From Delphinapterus leucas (lineage: Eukaryota; Chordata; Mammalia; Artiodactyla; Monodontidae), in contig NW_022098076.1 in NCBI RefSeq assembly GCF_002288925.2, positions 78,060,216 through 78,124,215 on the forward strand: 64,000 nucleotides of DNA. The letters run 5' to 3'. The position numbers and the translations under genes were made by a program. Positions within the stretch are counted from its first letter, which is position 1; the number at the start of each line of letters is the position of its first letter. Below the pieces are notes generated by a model that was not told the origin of the DNA, searched no databases, and was given only the letters and a program-made list of their open reading frames with translations. This document shows, one piece after another, positions 1 to 11,721 of this stretch.

Positions 1-3000
1 TTTGATTTGCATTTCTCTAATACTTAGTGATGTTGAGCTTTTCACGTGCTTCTTGGCCGTCTGTATGTCTTCTATGGAGAAATGTCTATTTAGGTCTTCT
101 GCCCATTTTTGGATTGGGTTGTTTGTTTTGTTAATATTGAGCTGCATGAGCTGTTTATATATTTTGGAGATTAATCCTTTGTCTGATGATTCGTTTGTAA
201 ATATTTTCTCCCATTCTGAGGGTTGTCTTTTCGTCTTGCTTATGGTTTCCTTTGCTGTGCAAAAGCTTTTAAGTTTCATTAGGTCCCATTTGTTTATTTT
301 GTTTTAATTTCCATTACTCTAGGAGGTGGATCAAAAAAGATCTTGCTGTGATTTATGTCAAAGAGTGTTCTTCCTATGTTTTCCTCGAAGAGTTTTATAG
401 TGCCCGGTCTTACATTTAGGTCTCGAATCCATTTTGAGTTTATTTTTGTGTATGGTGTTAGGGAGTGTTCTAATTTCATTCTTTTACATGTAGCTGTCCA
501 GTTTTCCGAGCACCACTTATTGAAGAGACTGTCTTTTCTCCATTGTATATCCTTGCCTCCTTTGTCATAGATTAGTTGACCATAGGTGCGTGGGTTTATC
601 TCTGGGCTTTCTATCCTCTTCCATTGATCTATATTTCTGTTTTTGTACCAGTACCATATTGTCTTGATGACTGTAGCTTTGTAGTATAGTCTGAAGTCAG
701 GGAGTCTGATTCCTCCAGCTCCATTTTTTTCCCTGAAGCCTGCTTTGGCTATTCAGGGTCTTTTGTGTCTCCATAAAATTTTTAAGATTTTTTGTTCTAG
801 TTCTGTAAAAAATGCCATTGGTAATTTGATAGGGATTGCATTGAATCTGTAGATTGCTTTGGGTAGTATAGTCATCTTCACAATATTGATTCTTCCAATC
901 CAAGAACATGGTATATCTCTCCATCTGTTGGTATCATCTTTAATTTCTTTCATCAGTTTCTTATAGTCTTCTGTGTACAGGTCTTTTGTCTCCCTAGGTA
1001 AGTTTATTCCTAGGTATTTTATCCTTTTTGTTGCAATGGTAAATGGAAGTGTTTCCTTAATTTCTCTTTCAGATTTTTCAACCTTAGTGTATAGGAATGC
1101 AAGAGATTTCTGTGCATTAATTTTGTATCCTGCAACTTTACCAAATTCATTGATTAGCTCTAGTAGTTTTCTGGTGGCATCTTTAGGATTCTCTATGTAT
1201 AGTATCGTGTCGTCTGCAAACAGTGACAGTTTTACTTCTTCTTTTCCAATTTGGATTCCTTTTATTTCTTATTCTTCTCTGATTGCTGTGGCTAGGACTT
1301 CCAAAACTATGTTGAATAACCGTGGTGAGAGTGCATATCCTTGTTCCTGATCTTAGAGGAAATGCTTTCAGTTTTTCGCCATTGAGAATGACCCTTGCTG
1401 TGGGTTTGTTGTATATGGCCTTTATTATGTTGAGGTAGGTTCCCTCTATGGCCACTTTCTGGAGAGGTTTTATCATAAATCGGTGTTGAATTTTGTCAAA
1501 ACCTTTTTCTGCATCTATTGAGATGATCATATCGTTTCTATTCTTCAGTTTGTTAATATAGTGTATCACATTGATTGATTTGTGTATATTGCAGAACCCT
1601 TGCATCTCTGGGATAAATCCCACTTGATCATGGTGTATGATCCTTTTCATGTGCTGTTGGATTTGGTTTGCTAGTATTTTGTTGAGCAGTTCTGCATCTA
1701 TATTCATCAGGAATATTGGTCTGTAATATTTTTTTTTTGTAGTATCTTTGTCTGGTTTTGGTATCAGGGTGATGGTGGCCTCATAGAATGCGTTTGGGTG
1801 TGTTCCTCCCTCTGCTGTATTTTGGAAGAGTTTGAGAAGGATAGGTGTTAGCTCTTCTCTAAATGTTTGATAGAATTCGCCTGTGAAGCCATCTGGTCCT
1901 GGGCTTTTGTTTGTTGGAAGATTTTTAATCACAGTTTCAATTTCAGTGCTTGTGATTGGTCTGTTCATATTTTCTATTTCTTCCTGATTCAATCTTGGCA
2001 GGTTGTGCTTTTCTAAGAATTTGTCCATTTCTTCCAGGTTGTCCATTTTATTGGCATAGAGTTGCTTGTAGTAATCTCTCATGATATTTTGTATTTCTGC
2101 AATGTCAGTTGTTACTTCTCCTTTTTCATTTCTAATTCTATTGATTTGAGTCCTCTCCCTCTTTTTCTTGATGAGTCTGGCTAATGGTTTATCAATTTTT
2201 TTTATCTTCTCAAAGAACCAGCTTTTAGTTTTATTGATCTTTGCTATTGTTTTCTTTGTTTCTATTTCATTTATTTCTGCTCTGATATTTATGATTTCTT
2301 TCCTTCTGCTAACTTTGGGTTTTGTTTGTTCTTCTTTCTCTAGTTCCTTTATGTGTAACATTAGATTGTTTATTTGAGATTTTTCTTGTTTCTTGAGGTA
2401 GGCTTGTATAGCTATAAACTTCCCTCTTAGAACTACTTTTGCTGCATCCCATAGGTTTTGAATCATCGTGTTTTCACTGTCATTTGTTTCTAGATATTTT
2501 TTGATTTCCTCTTTGATTTCTTTAGTGATCTCTTGGTTATTTAGTAACGTATTGTTTAGCCTCCATGTGTTTGTGTTTTTAACGTTTTTTTTCCCTGTAA
2601 TTGATTTCTAATCTCATAGCATTGTGGTCAGGAAAGGTGCTTGGCATGATTTCAATTTTCTTAAATTTACTAAGGCTTGATTTGTGACCCAAAATGTGAT
2701 CTATCCTGGAGAATGTTCTGTGTGCACTTGAGAAGAAAGTGTAATCTGCTATTTTTGGATGGAATGTCCTATAAATATCGATTAAATCTATCTGGTCTAT
2801 TGTGTCATTTAAAGCTTATGTTTCCTTATTAAATTTCTGTTTGGATGATCTGTGCATTGGTGTAAGTTAGGTATTAAAGTCCCCCAGTATTATTGTGTTA
2901 CTGTCTATGTCCTCTATAGAGCTGTTAGCAGTTGCCTTATGTTTTGAGGTGCTCCTATGTTGGGTGCATATATATTTATAATGGTTATATTTTCTTCTTG

Positions 3001-3309
3001 GATTGATCCCTTGATCATTATGTAGTGTCCTTCCTTATGTCTTGTAACATTCTTTATTTTAAAGTCTATTTTATCTGATATGAGTATTGCTAGTCCAGCT
3101 TTCTTTTCATTTCCATTTGCATGGAATATCTTTTTCCATCCCCTCACTTTCAGTCTAAATGTGTCCCTAGGTCTGAAGTGGGTGTCTTGTAGAGAGCATA
3201 TACATGGGTCTTGTTTTTGTATCCATTCTGCAAGCCTGTGTCTTTTGGTTGGAGCATTTAATCCATTCACATTTAAGGTAATTATCCATATGTGTGTTCC
3301 TATGACCAT
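1..3309 (-). pseudogene. LINE-1 ORF2 (endonuclease-reverse transcriptase), disrupted
   Basis: ORF2p is the nicking endonuclease and reverse transcriptase that copies LINE-1 and SINE RNA at target sites. The start codon complement is at 3307-3309. The first open block (3309-2914, 131 residues) is the N-terminal endonuclease, beginning MVIGTHIW with the conserved NVNGLNAP segment. The catalytic QETH motif reads QDTH here, so the metal-binding glutamate is replaced by aspartate. After breaks, a second long block (2466-1183) holds the linker and the front of the reverse transcriptase, with SPGPDGF and a degraded AEKGFDKIQ. It then shifts frame after RSGTR. The FADD catalytic motif survives at 1209-1220 but lies out of that frame. 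Shorter blocks at 953-697 and 479-294 are C-terminal pieces. The extreme C terminus is outside the window. Dead copy; identity is certain. Confidence 0.95.
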
Positions 3310-3367
3310 TTTCTTAATTTTGGGGGGTTTGTTTTTGTAGGTCCTTTTCTTGTCTTGTGTTTCCCAC

Positions 3368-4272
3368 TTAGAGAATTTCCTTTAGCATCTGTTGTAGAGC
3401 TGGTTTGGTGGTGCTGAATTCTCTTAGCTTTTGCTTCTCTGTAAAGCTTTTGATTTCTCTATCGAATCTGAATGAGATCCTTGCCAGGTAGAGTAATCTT
3501 GGTTGTGTGTTCTTCCCTTTCATCACTTTAAGTATATCATGCCACTCCTTTCTGGCTTGTAGAGTTTCTGCTGAGAAATCAGCTGTTAAGCTTATGGGAG
3601 TTCCCTTGTATGTTATTTGTCGTTTTCCCCTTGCTGCTTTCAATAATTTTTCTTTGTCTTTAATTTTTGCCAATTTGATTACTATGTGTCTCCGCGTGCT
3701 TCTCCTTGGGTTTATCCTGTATGGCACTCTCTGTGCTTCCTGGACTTGGGTGGCTATTTCCTTTCCCATGTTAGGGAAGTTTTCGACTATAATATCTTCA
3801 AATATTTTCTCGGGTCCTTTCTCTCTCTCTTCTCCTTCTGGGACCCCTATAATGCAAATGTTGTTGCGTTTAATGTTGTCCCAGATGTCTCAGGCTGTCT
3901 TCATTTCTTTTCATTCTTTTTTCTTTATTCTGTTCTGCAACAGTGAATTCCACCATTCTGTCTTGCAGGTCACTTATCCGTTCTTCTGCCTCAGTTATTC
4001 TGCTATTGATTCCTTCTAGTGTATTTTTCATTTCAGTTATTGTATTGTTCATCTGTTTGTTTGTTCTTTAATTCTTCTGGGTCTTTGTTAAACATTTCTT
4101 GCATCTTCTCGACCTCCTTGGCCTCCATTCTTTTTCCGAGGTCCTGGATTATCTTCACTATCATTATTCTGAATTCTTTTTCTGGAAGATTGCCTATCGC
4201 CATTTCATTTAGTTGCTTTTCTGGGGTTTTATCTTGTTCCTACATCTGGTACCTAGTCCTCTGCCTTTTCAT
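3368..4272 (-). pseudogene. LINE-1 ORF1 (RNA-binding chaperone), disrupted
   Basis: ORF1p is the trimeric RNA chaperone that packages LINE-1 RNA. The probable ATG complement is at 4270-4272 and the stop end is at 3368, giving about 300 codons, the usual length. The 4052-3870 block (60 residues) is heptad-like, Glu/Lys/Arg rich, and represents the coiled coil (ITEAEERISDLQDR). The 3769-3368 block (133 residues, starting MGKEIATQVQEAQRVPYRIN) is the RRM end plus the C-terminal domain, including the RHIVIKLAKIKDKEKLL segment. These blocks lie in different frames, so at least one frameshift falls between 3870 and 3769, and another lies upstream of 4052. It sits immediately 5' of ORF2 as in all LINE-1s. 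Confidence 0.93.
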
Positions 4273-4605
4273 TTTGTCTCTCTTTCTGTGAATGTGGGTT
4301 TTGTTCCGCAGGCTGCAGGATTGTAGTTCTTGCTTCTGCTCAGACCTTTGTTTCTGATGCTCTTTAGAGAAATGGCTGATTCCTCACAAAGCTTCTTTTA
4401 TTGCTACCATTTAAAGGTTAGTTCTGATCCAGGATCCTGTCAACTTGAACATCAATTGCATCCTGCTAGTGTTGGAGGGTGTCCTGCAGAGGTGGGACGT
4501 GGCTCTGTCTCACTGTGAGGACAAGGACACTGGCAACAGAAGTTCTGGGAAGTACTCCTTGGCGTGAGCCCTCCCAGAGTCCGCCATTAGCTCCACCAAA
4601 CCTGT
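4273..4605 (-). other. LINE-1 5'UTR remnant
   Basis: Sequence upstream of the ORF1 start matches the 3' part of the cetartiodactyl L1 5'UTR, including the stretch around 4560-4605 with the 'ccctcccagagtccgccatta' type wording. The promoter-bearing 5' portion is not visible, so the element is probably 5'-truncated or diverged beyond 4605. Confidence 0.8.
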
Positions 4606-4611
4606 TTAATT

Positions 4612-4811
4612 TTTAATGTGGTAAATACTGATAGATATAATCCACTCTATCACTCACTCTGGGGAGGGTATGCTGGGTATTTCTCAAAACAGCACTGTCA
4701 ACAGTTTTGAGAACAGTGTGCTTTGTAAAGGAAAGGAAGAATTTGGGGGTCTTCAATCGTTTTTACATGTCTAAAAGGGGGCCTGAGACAAAAATGTTTG
4801 AGAATCACTGA
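4612..4811 (-). mobile_element. hAT-Charlie-like DNA transposon fragment
   Basis: The right end reads 'gtttgagaatcactg', one mismatch from the terminal inverted repeat of many Charlie/MER1/MER5 elements in reverse orientation. The preceding bases (about 4740-4795) resemble the subterminal region of the same group. Family level is uncertain. The left part is diverged or interrupted. Confidence 0.55.
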
Positions 4812-5220
4812 TCTATTCTGAGTGTAGGGTAAGGTGTGTAGTGTAGAGGGACATAAACATGGAGAGGTAGGTTGGGGTCTTGAATACCATTAACAAAGTG
4901 TGGATTTTATGTTTTAAGCAAAGAGGAGCTGTAGAAGATTTGTGTGGAAGAGTTTGGCACATCAGAGTTGTGCTTTGGAGGACAATTCTGGCAAGAGTAT
5001 GAAGAATGGATTGGAGGAGGGAAGGAAATGAAAACAAAAAGTACCCAACAAGAAGCTCTGGCAGTGTCCAGATAAAGACCTGACCTGGGGCAGGAGCAGT
5101 GGGGATGTAAAAAGGTGAAAGCCCTATTCAGGGCATTAGGGAACGTGGTGATTGCTTGAATATAAGGCTGGAGGAGGGACCAAAGATGACTCCAGATTTT
5201 CTTGCTCTGTCAACAAAATT
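4812..5220 (+). repeat. Ancient interspersed repeat, family not named
   Basis: The stretch 'ggattttatgttttaagcaaag...' followed by '...ggaggagggaccaaagatgactccaga' resembles a widespread, strongly diverged mammalian repeat that I recognise but cannot name safely. Similar wording recurs near 26300-26540 and 34850-35570, and in reverse orientation at 63715-64000. Confidence 0.45.
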
Positions 5221-5224
5221 ATCA

Positions 5225-5465
5225 AACCCATTATTTGAGGTCTTAAGGGCAAAGCCCTGGGCTAGGTGCTGTTTTTAAAATGCCAGGCTGCCTGATGTAA
5301 AACCCCAGCTCCAGTAGTCCCCAGCTGTGTTGGGCAAGTCATCTCTCTTCACCTGTAACATGGTGATGATATTAGTACCTACGTTATAAGGTTGATGTGA
5401 AGAACATCGTCACTAATCAAGTGCTTGGAAAGGTGCCTGGACACCTTGTAAAAGACAGTAATTCT
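5225..5465 (+). repeat. MIR SINE
   Basis: MIR core wording in sense order: 'gttgggcaagtcatctctcttcacctgtaacatggtgatgat' region, then 'gtacctacgttataaggttg' and 'gtgcttggaaaggtgcctgg'. Old and diverged. No target-site duplication is visible. Confidence 0.8.
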
Positions 5466-7414
5466 TTTATAAATGTTTGTGAAGGAAAAGATGGGGTGTA
5501 GGAGAAAGGAAGATACAGAACTGAGCATGAGAGGAGTCCTGCCTGGATGTGGGAGCACAGGAAGGTCAGTGATGTTTACCAAGTTGTATCATTAAGCATG
5601 GGTGGGGCCCCATATACCAATCTCCAGCTCCCCTACTTAGTTTATCTGACGGGGTGGGGCTGGAGAGAGTGGCTGTTGGAAATCTTAGTTAAATCTTCCA
5701 GAAGAAGTTTGTTTTTGTTGATTTAAGTTTTTGCTGGCAGCTTAGCCAGGAGCTTCGATTAACCTAACATTTCAAAGAGCAGAGGAGTGCGCTCATTTGT
5801 GGACTTGGGAGCATGTGGGAGGCCGTGGGGAGTGGTAGGAAGCATAGAGGGCACTGGATGGTGGCTTACTTAAAGTGGTCTTATGTTCTATCTTTAAATT
5901 TATATGAATTTTGCATTTTATTCTGTAATATAATATGAGTTTATTTTGGTATGTAACGATGTTTTAAATTACAAATCATTAAGGACAAAGGTGCTTCAGA
6001 AGGAGGCTCCGTGTTTATTGAGTACCCCCAGCACACTGCCACATACCCCCAGCAGTACACTGATTGGAGCAGCACTGATTTAACCCAATTATGCAGCCCA
6101 GTAGGGAAAAAAAATTCAACTCTGTGTATGTTGTAGTTCTTTGCAGGAGAAACAATGAATCATAAAGATTAATCGTGTCTTTTCTTGTGAGTTTAATAAA
6201 TAATATCAGTTTACAGGAAGGATGAAAAGTTGATATATTAATTAATGCTGAGTGAAAAATTCTACAGTCAAAGATTTGTACAAAATGCTGTCTTTTAAAA
6301 TATATGGAGGGGTTGCTTTTATTTTAAAATTCATGAAGACTTGAATTTAAGCTAAGCAACAGTTTCTGCAAAGGTAACTAAAGACACCTCCGCCCTCAAT
6401 GCAGTCACCTTCCCTCCAAAGGGAAAGGAATAAAGAAGTTCTACAAATAAACTAGCTTTTTGAATACTGTTCAGTCCCAGGGAAAGCAATCTAAGTTGGA
6501 TTTCAATTATAAATACATTTTCAAAAATTTGCTTGAATGAGTTCCTGCTCATACAAAGGGGAAAATGCACCAATATATAACAGACAGATCAGGTGATGAC
6601 AGTCTTGATCATGTGGTTGATTGTGGCACCCCAAATGGTGGCGGTACTGACACATGTGCCTCCTGATAGGATGCAATCAAAAAACATGTTTCACCTTAAT
6701 CTAACCAAACTTTTAAGCGTAACTTCTAGTTTCCAGGAACTGGAAGAACAAGTTAAATGATACTGTAAGGAAATGAGCACTCAAATCCAGAATATAGAAC
6801 ATTCTACAAAACAATTGAATTGGTTCTTCCAGACCTTAACTGTATGTGTGTGTGTCTGTGTGTGTTGGGAAATGTTTCCAGAATCTTGATTAGATACTGG
6901 TTAATAAAAATAAAAGAGCTTTAAATATCAGATGGGGAAACTTGAAGATGGTCTAGATATTGAAAGAGTGTAGGGAATTATTGTTTGTTGTCTCAGGCTG
7001 GCTAATGGCATTGAGGTTATATAGGACATACACCTTATTTTTAGGAGATGTGTGCTGAAATATTTAAGCAATAAGGTATCATGACATCAACCACTTACTT
7101 TCAAATGATTTAGCAATAGAACTAGAGAGACAAATGAAAGAGAGAGAGATCTTGCAAAAAATGGCAAAAATATTAACAATTGAACTTAAGTAGTGTGGGT
7201 TGTATATGGTACAATTTTTAATTCTTTTATATGTTTGGGTTTGCACATCAATTATGTGTTAATCACTGTGTCAAATGTTGGGGAGATAATGGTGACAAGA
7301 ACAAATAGGACCTCCTAGTTCTTGTGGAATTTCAAATTGGGTGAGAACAATAGTGAGACATGCAAGCAAATGAATAGTGATGTGATGCAGTATGTCACAA
7401 AGAAAAAAAAAGGT
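5466..7414. other. Unique A+T-rich sequence
   Basis: No recognisable gene or repeat apart from a short impure TG run at about 6843-6866. Small open frames have no recognisable domain. Confidence 0.6.
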
Positions 7415-7436
7415 AAAATGTCGAGAGAGAGAGAGG

Positions 7437-7480
<44 letters not shown>

Positions 7481-7515
7481 CAGACAGAGAGGGACAGAGA
7501 GAGAGAGAGTGATAG
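7415..7515. repeat. Compound (GA)n / (GACA)n microsatellite
   Basis: GAGA units, then about seven GACA units near 7454-7481, then GAGA again. Open frames through it on both strands are low-complexity artefacts. Confidence 0.95.
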
Positions 7516-7639
7516 GGGACATAATTTGGATGAGGGTGGGGTAAATGACTGGAAAGTCCTTTCTAGGGAAGGAGGTTCTTTCAAAGAGGCTCCTCGGGAC
7601 CCTTTGGCCCTTAACAACCTCTCTGACCCACAGGCAACT

Positions 7640-7830
7640 CTGTTTTCACACTGTTCCTTCAGCACTTCCTTGGGAAGCCTAGTAGCATTTCACTCCCCTT
7701 GCATTAATCTTGTCATCTCACTTAGATGGTAAACAGTTTGAGGGCAGGCCTTTGATTTATTCATTTCCGCATTCCTCAAAGCCTCATGTGACACAGAAGT
7801 TCAATGTTTATTTAAAAAACAAACAAAATA
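7640..7830 (+). repeat. L2 LINE 3' end, diverged
   Basis: The wording around 7722-7765 ('agatggtaaacagtttgagggcaggcctttg') is the L2 3' end motif 'gactgtgagctccttgagggcaggg' in decayed form, followed by a decayed end-of-element region. Confidence 0.6.
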
Positions 7831-7908
7831 ATATTTGTGCAGCTCTTCGTATCTTTGAAATTTCTTTCCTATGTGTGAATTCATCTGATGTGAACTTTAA
7901 AGTAGCTC

Positions 7909-8380
7909 TGTGATGGTTAATTTTATGTGTCAACTTGGCTAAGTTATGGTACCCAGTTGTTTAGTCAATCACTAATTTAGATGTTGCTGTGAAGGTATTT
8001 GTGGATAGAATTAATTTATAATCAGTTGACTTTAAGTAAAGCAGATTACTTTCCATAATCTGGGTGGGCCTCATCCAATCAGTTGAAGGTCTTAAGAGCA
8101 CATTTGCCAGAGGTTTTCCCAAAAAGTAATTCTGCCTTAAGACCACAACATAGACATTCATCCTGAGTTTCCAGCTTGTTGCACTATGGAGTTTGGACTC
8201 AAAACTGAAACATCAACTCTTACCTGAGTTTCTAGACTTGCCCTACAGATTTCGGACTTGACAATCCCCACAATTGTGTGAGCCAATTCCTTAATCTCTC
8301 TCTCTGTAGGTAGGTGATAAATAGATAGATAGATCTCCTTATCCTACTAGTTTCATTTTTCTGGAGAACCCTGACAAACA
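7909..8380 (+). mobile_element. Solo LTR of ERVL type (MLT2-like)
   Basis: A 472-bp unit that starts TGTGATGGTTAATTTTATGTG and ends CTGGAGAACCCTGACAAACA, so it has the TG...CA LTR ends. Internal landmarks include 'gggtgggcctcatccaatcagttgaagg' (8064-8091) and 'gtgagccaattccttaat' just before the polyadenylation region. A short GATA-type run (about 8318-8333) lies near the 3' end. These are landmarks of the ERVL-class MLT2 LTRs. No internal retroviral region is adjacent, so it is a solo LTR. I see no clear 5-bp duplication. Confidence 0.8.
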
Positions 8381-8394
8381 TAAACCTTGAGAGA

Positions 8395-8545
8395 TAAAGA
8401 CAGCCACTATTGCCACTTTACAGACAGTTAAAGAGAGGCACAGAGAGGTTAGCCCGTTAGTCCAAGGCCCCATAGTGAGTGTGTAAGACTAGAAGAAAGC
8501 CAAGTCCCTGGCCTTCTAACTCAGGGCTTTTAAAATGGAAGCAGT
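8395..8545 (-). repeat. MIR SINE, antisense
   Basis: Contains 'ccactttacagacagttaaagagaggcacagagaggtta', the antisense MIR core, followed by a 'ccaaggcccca' segment typical of the same strand. Confidence 0.75.
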
Positions 8546-9374
8546 TTCCTAGTAAACGTTCATTCAGTAGACAAGAGCTCAAACTTCTGGGAGTGATATT
8601 TTAACAACATTTCCTCTCTCTGGCACTGTATTGGGTCTGGACGCTAAGCCGGGTGACAATGAAAGGCTTCAGAGATCCACACAAGCACTGTTATAATATT
8701 TAACAAGCACTGTTTTGATGGGCTTGCTTTAGAGGAGATATAAGCCTTCATCTGAACAAAACAGTCACCTCACTGTAAATGTGTACGGGGACACCAAGCC
8801 ATCAGCAAACTGAAAGATTTTTATCCTTTGCAATCAGTAGTGAAAGCCTGGAAAGGGTTTCTCTTGAGATATTCCATTTTTGATGGATTTTCTTTGTTTG
8901 CAATGAACCTGGGACTTAAATTTTGCAGCCTATCCTTCCTCACTGAAATAACTGAACCACAATATCTGGAACAATAACTTGGGTGTTATTTGAAGTATGT
9001 TGGTCAGAACCTTGACTCTGTTCACATGAGGTGGAAAATTAAAGAAGAAACAATTACAGCCTGGTGGCTCCCTTTATGGGGGGGCGGTTTGGAATCTCAC
9101 AGGCACTGGTGGGATTTTGCTCCACCAAGCCCTTGGGTGGGAAAGCCCACTGTAGGTGGTTTGGGGAAAGACTTGGTCTTCTCCTGTTTCTCTCTGATGC
9201 CCGAGCTGAGCTGTCCCCTCCTGCCAAGAGTAGAGTTAGACCCCACAACACGGGAGTAGGTTTAGGTGTAACTGCATCATTTTTCTGCTCATTTGTCAAA
9301 AAATCATGGGAGTTTGAAATTCTCTAGAGAAGCTGCTACCTACAAGGGAGATAGCGTGTGAATAGCAAAGCTTA
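8546..9374. other. Unique sequence, no gene recognised
   Basis: The block 9050-9300 is more G+C rich than its surroundings and open in several frames on both strands, but no protein family is recognisable and no splice-bounded reading frame stands out. Confidence 0.5.
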
Positions 9375-9490
9375 TGTGGTCTTGTACAAGCTCCTTTACA
9401 GTCTATGCCTCATTTTGCTCATCTGCGAAATGGGAATAAGACTCTCTTCCCAGGATTGTTAAGAGGATTAAAGGACACAATACTATTCGT
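9375..9490 (+). repeat. MIR SINE, sense
   Basis: Shows 'tgcctcattttgctcatctgcgaaatgggaataa' followed by 'ggattgttaagaggattaaagg', the MIR core in order. Confidence 0.75.
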
Positions 9491-9625
9491 TGACATTTAC
9501 TGAATGCGAAACTTGAGTCAGCATCGGGTCCATCATTTGACATTCCTTATCTTACTTAAATGTTACAACAGTTCCACTCAGGGAGGTGCAGTTTTGAGTC
9601 CTGTTTTAAAGATGAGGACTTTGGT
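9491..9625 (-). repeat. MIR SINE, antisense
   Basis: Antisense MIR wording ('ccttatcttacttaaatgttacaacag' ... 'gttttaaagatgagga') directly abuts the sense MIR to the left, giving a head-on pair. Confidence 0.6.
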
Positions 9626-11508
9626 TTTCAGCTCAGCTGGTTAAGCACATTTCCTTTGTCACTTAGTTGTCATCAGACAGTACCCTACGCTCAATCACTG
9701 ACTCAGGAGAAGCTTGCCAGCCACTGGGTGCTCAGGACAGGCTGGGTTTCTCCTCCTTGCCTTTGGTCCCCACCCTCTTCCTTTTTTTGCTCTGCTTAGG
9801 GTCTTTTAAGTGGAATTCCAAATGGAAGTAGCAGAAGGGGTGCAGTGTTTTTGCTCCAGCTAATGGGCCCTTCCTGAGGTTGGGTTGAAAGCAGCTGAGG
9901 GCACTTCCATGCCAGATATGGGGGGAAGATACGTCTAATGCAAAGTGAAATAAAATCTTTGAGGTCTGCAAGTGCCACCCTTGTTCTGTGTTCCTAAGAC
10001 ATTATATACTCCTAAGAAATTATGTATCTGCTAGAGGTAACGAAGCAGGTCTGTTAGCTTGCGGTCGACTCTGGGGTTTTATGTTAAACAAATAATTTTT
10101 GATGAGGAAGTTGCCATTTCCTCTGACAATAATCTGCTCTGTTCATTGCTTGTCTCATTGTCCAACTCAGCTTGTAGGGCTTTGTCAGTTCTCGTGAAAA
10201 GCTTTCTTTCCAGGCAGTGAGCAAGTTTAAGGTCAGAAGAAGGACACAGTGCTGAGAATGTAAAAAGCTCACGGGATTCGTTGAATGATGAGACCCTCTC
10301 TAGCGCATAGAAAAATAAAAAGCCCTTTCTTGCCTTCAAACTTAGAATTTATGGAGACGAGTGGAAAACAAGCACAGGAAAAATTATTCTGAAAGCATTA
10401 TGCTTTCAGACTTCCCATTCCTTTGAAAAAAACGTTCTCCATCAGTAAGGGGCAGAAGATGAATTCTGTAGTGAATGGGATAGGAAAGAAGGAACCACCT
10501 GGCATATGTAGGAGAGGGTGGAATCAGAATGTAAACTGAAGGCACTAGGTATGGCTGTTGTCCTTGTTAAACCCACTGTGCTGAAGAGGTGGTGCTAAAG
10601 CTTTCAGCCAATGAATAGGGAGTGTCTACATAACGAACAGCCACCACTACTCAGTATCTAGACATCGCATATGTGTAGTAACAGCTTCCCAAGGGCATGG
10701 CTGGCTAATTGCCTGGAGCCTGGATGAAGAGAGAGAGGATTATATTACATACTCCGGCATATGACATTGAGCTGAGTCCTGATTCAGGGCCAATATTTTT
10801 GTTCAGTGATGCTTGTTGCCTTAGATCTCTCCCTGGCGGACTTTATCTCCCTGGGGAAACTTGGTGATAGCTCTAAAGAGCAGTCCATAGACTGTTAATC
10901 AAAACACTGGAGCACTGTTCTGTCTCAGGATACAGATGTCTTCTAGGAAAAGGAGCATTGGAGTGAGAGTCACTTATGCTGTACTATAGACCTGGCACTG
11001 CCATTGGACGGGTGTTTGACTGAGGATAAATCACTTGTACTCACAGATTACCACTGTGAGTTGTACTCACAGAATTGCCACTTTCTAATCCATAAACTGA
11101 GAGACAGTGAAGGCTTTCTTCAAATTATAACCAACCAGAAAACCTAATATGTACAACAGATAAATTCAGAACAGCCGAGGGACCAAGGACCCATCGCTTA
11201 CCTTATCCTCTGCTCCTTCCCACTTTCCCTTCAAGTGGCTTCACCAAATCTTTAAGCATCCATAGTTCCCAAAATACCTTCTCATGCTAATCCTCCTAGA
11301 GATCACATAGCAGAAATGTCAGGCTTTTATTACTGTGGTTTTAGACTTGTGTGTGTTCTAAAATTTCAGTAGGAGAATGACCCTGAAGGTGATTTTACAA
11401 AGAAGATAGAAACAGACAAGAGGATATTTGTGTTCTGCAATGCCCAAGTTTAAAAAAATATTCAGTCCTTCTCTATTGTGTGGAAATCTGCATTGATTTT
11501 TGTTCAAA
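9626..11508. other. Unique sequence, no gene recognised
   Basis: No confident repeat or gene. A 16-base near-copy, 'actcacagattaccac' and 'actcacagaattgcca', occurs around 11040-11082 as a local tandem duplication. Confidence 0.5.
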
Positions 11509-11521
11509 TTAAACTACATTG

Positions 11522-11708
11522 GGGGCTTTCCTGGTGGTGCAGTGGGTAGGACTCCATGATCCCAATGCAGGGGGCCCGGGTTCTATCCCTGGTCGGGGAG
11601 CTGGATCCCACACGCATGCCGCAACTGGGAGTTCGCAGGCTGCAACTAAGGAACCGACGTGCCACAACTAAGGGTTGGTGCAACTAAATAAATATTAAAC
11701 AAAAAAAG
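11522..11708 (+). mobile_element. CHR-type tRNA-derived SINE, 13-bp target duplication
   Basis: Begins 'gggctttcctggtggtgcagtggg', the tRNA-related head, and ends in an A-rich tail with 'aataaatattaaacaaaaaaag'. It is flanked by a perfect direct repeat TTAAACTACATTG at 11509-11521 and 11709-11721. The body is diverged and of the CHR-1-like form ('gccgcaactggg', 'ggtgcaactaaataaat'), so it is older than the CHR-2-like copies further right. Confidence 0.93.
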
Positions 11709-11721
11709 TTAAACTACATTG

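Larger units (their letters stand above)
1..4605 (-). mobile_element. LINE-1, antisense, 5'UTR to most of ORF2 (3' end beyond window)
   Basis: Reading the minus strand from the right edge gives a LINE-1 in canonical order: a short 5'UTR (4605-4273), ORF1 (4272-3368), a 58-base spacer, then ORF2 from 3309 leftwards to the window edge. The sequence matches the cetartiodactyl L1 lineage. The last part of ORF2 and the 3'UTR and tail lie left of base 1, so the insertion is at least 4.6 kb. Both ORFs are broken by frameshifts and stops, so the copy is dead. The right-hand boundary is where 5'UTR similarity stops (near 4605). I could not see a target-site duplication because the other end is outside the window. 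Confidence 0.95.

Noticed and set aside
7409..7515. Regularly spaced short repeats that could suggest a CRISPR array
   Set aside because: It is a 2-4 bp microsatellite, not spaced direct repeats, and the genome is mammalian.
7271..7732. Open frames through the GA/GACA region, up to 136 codons
   Set aside because: Low-complexity translation of the microsatellite and its flank. No domain.
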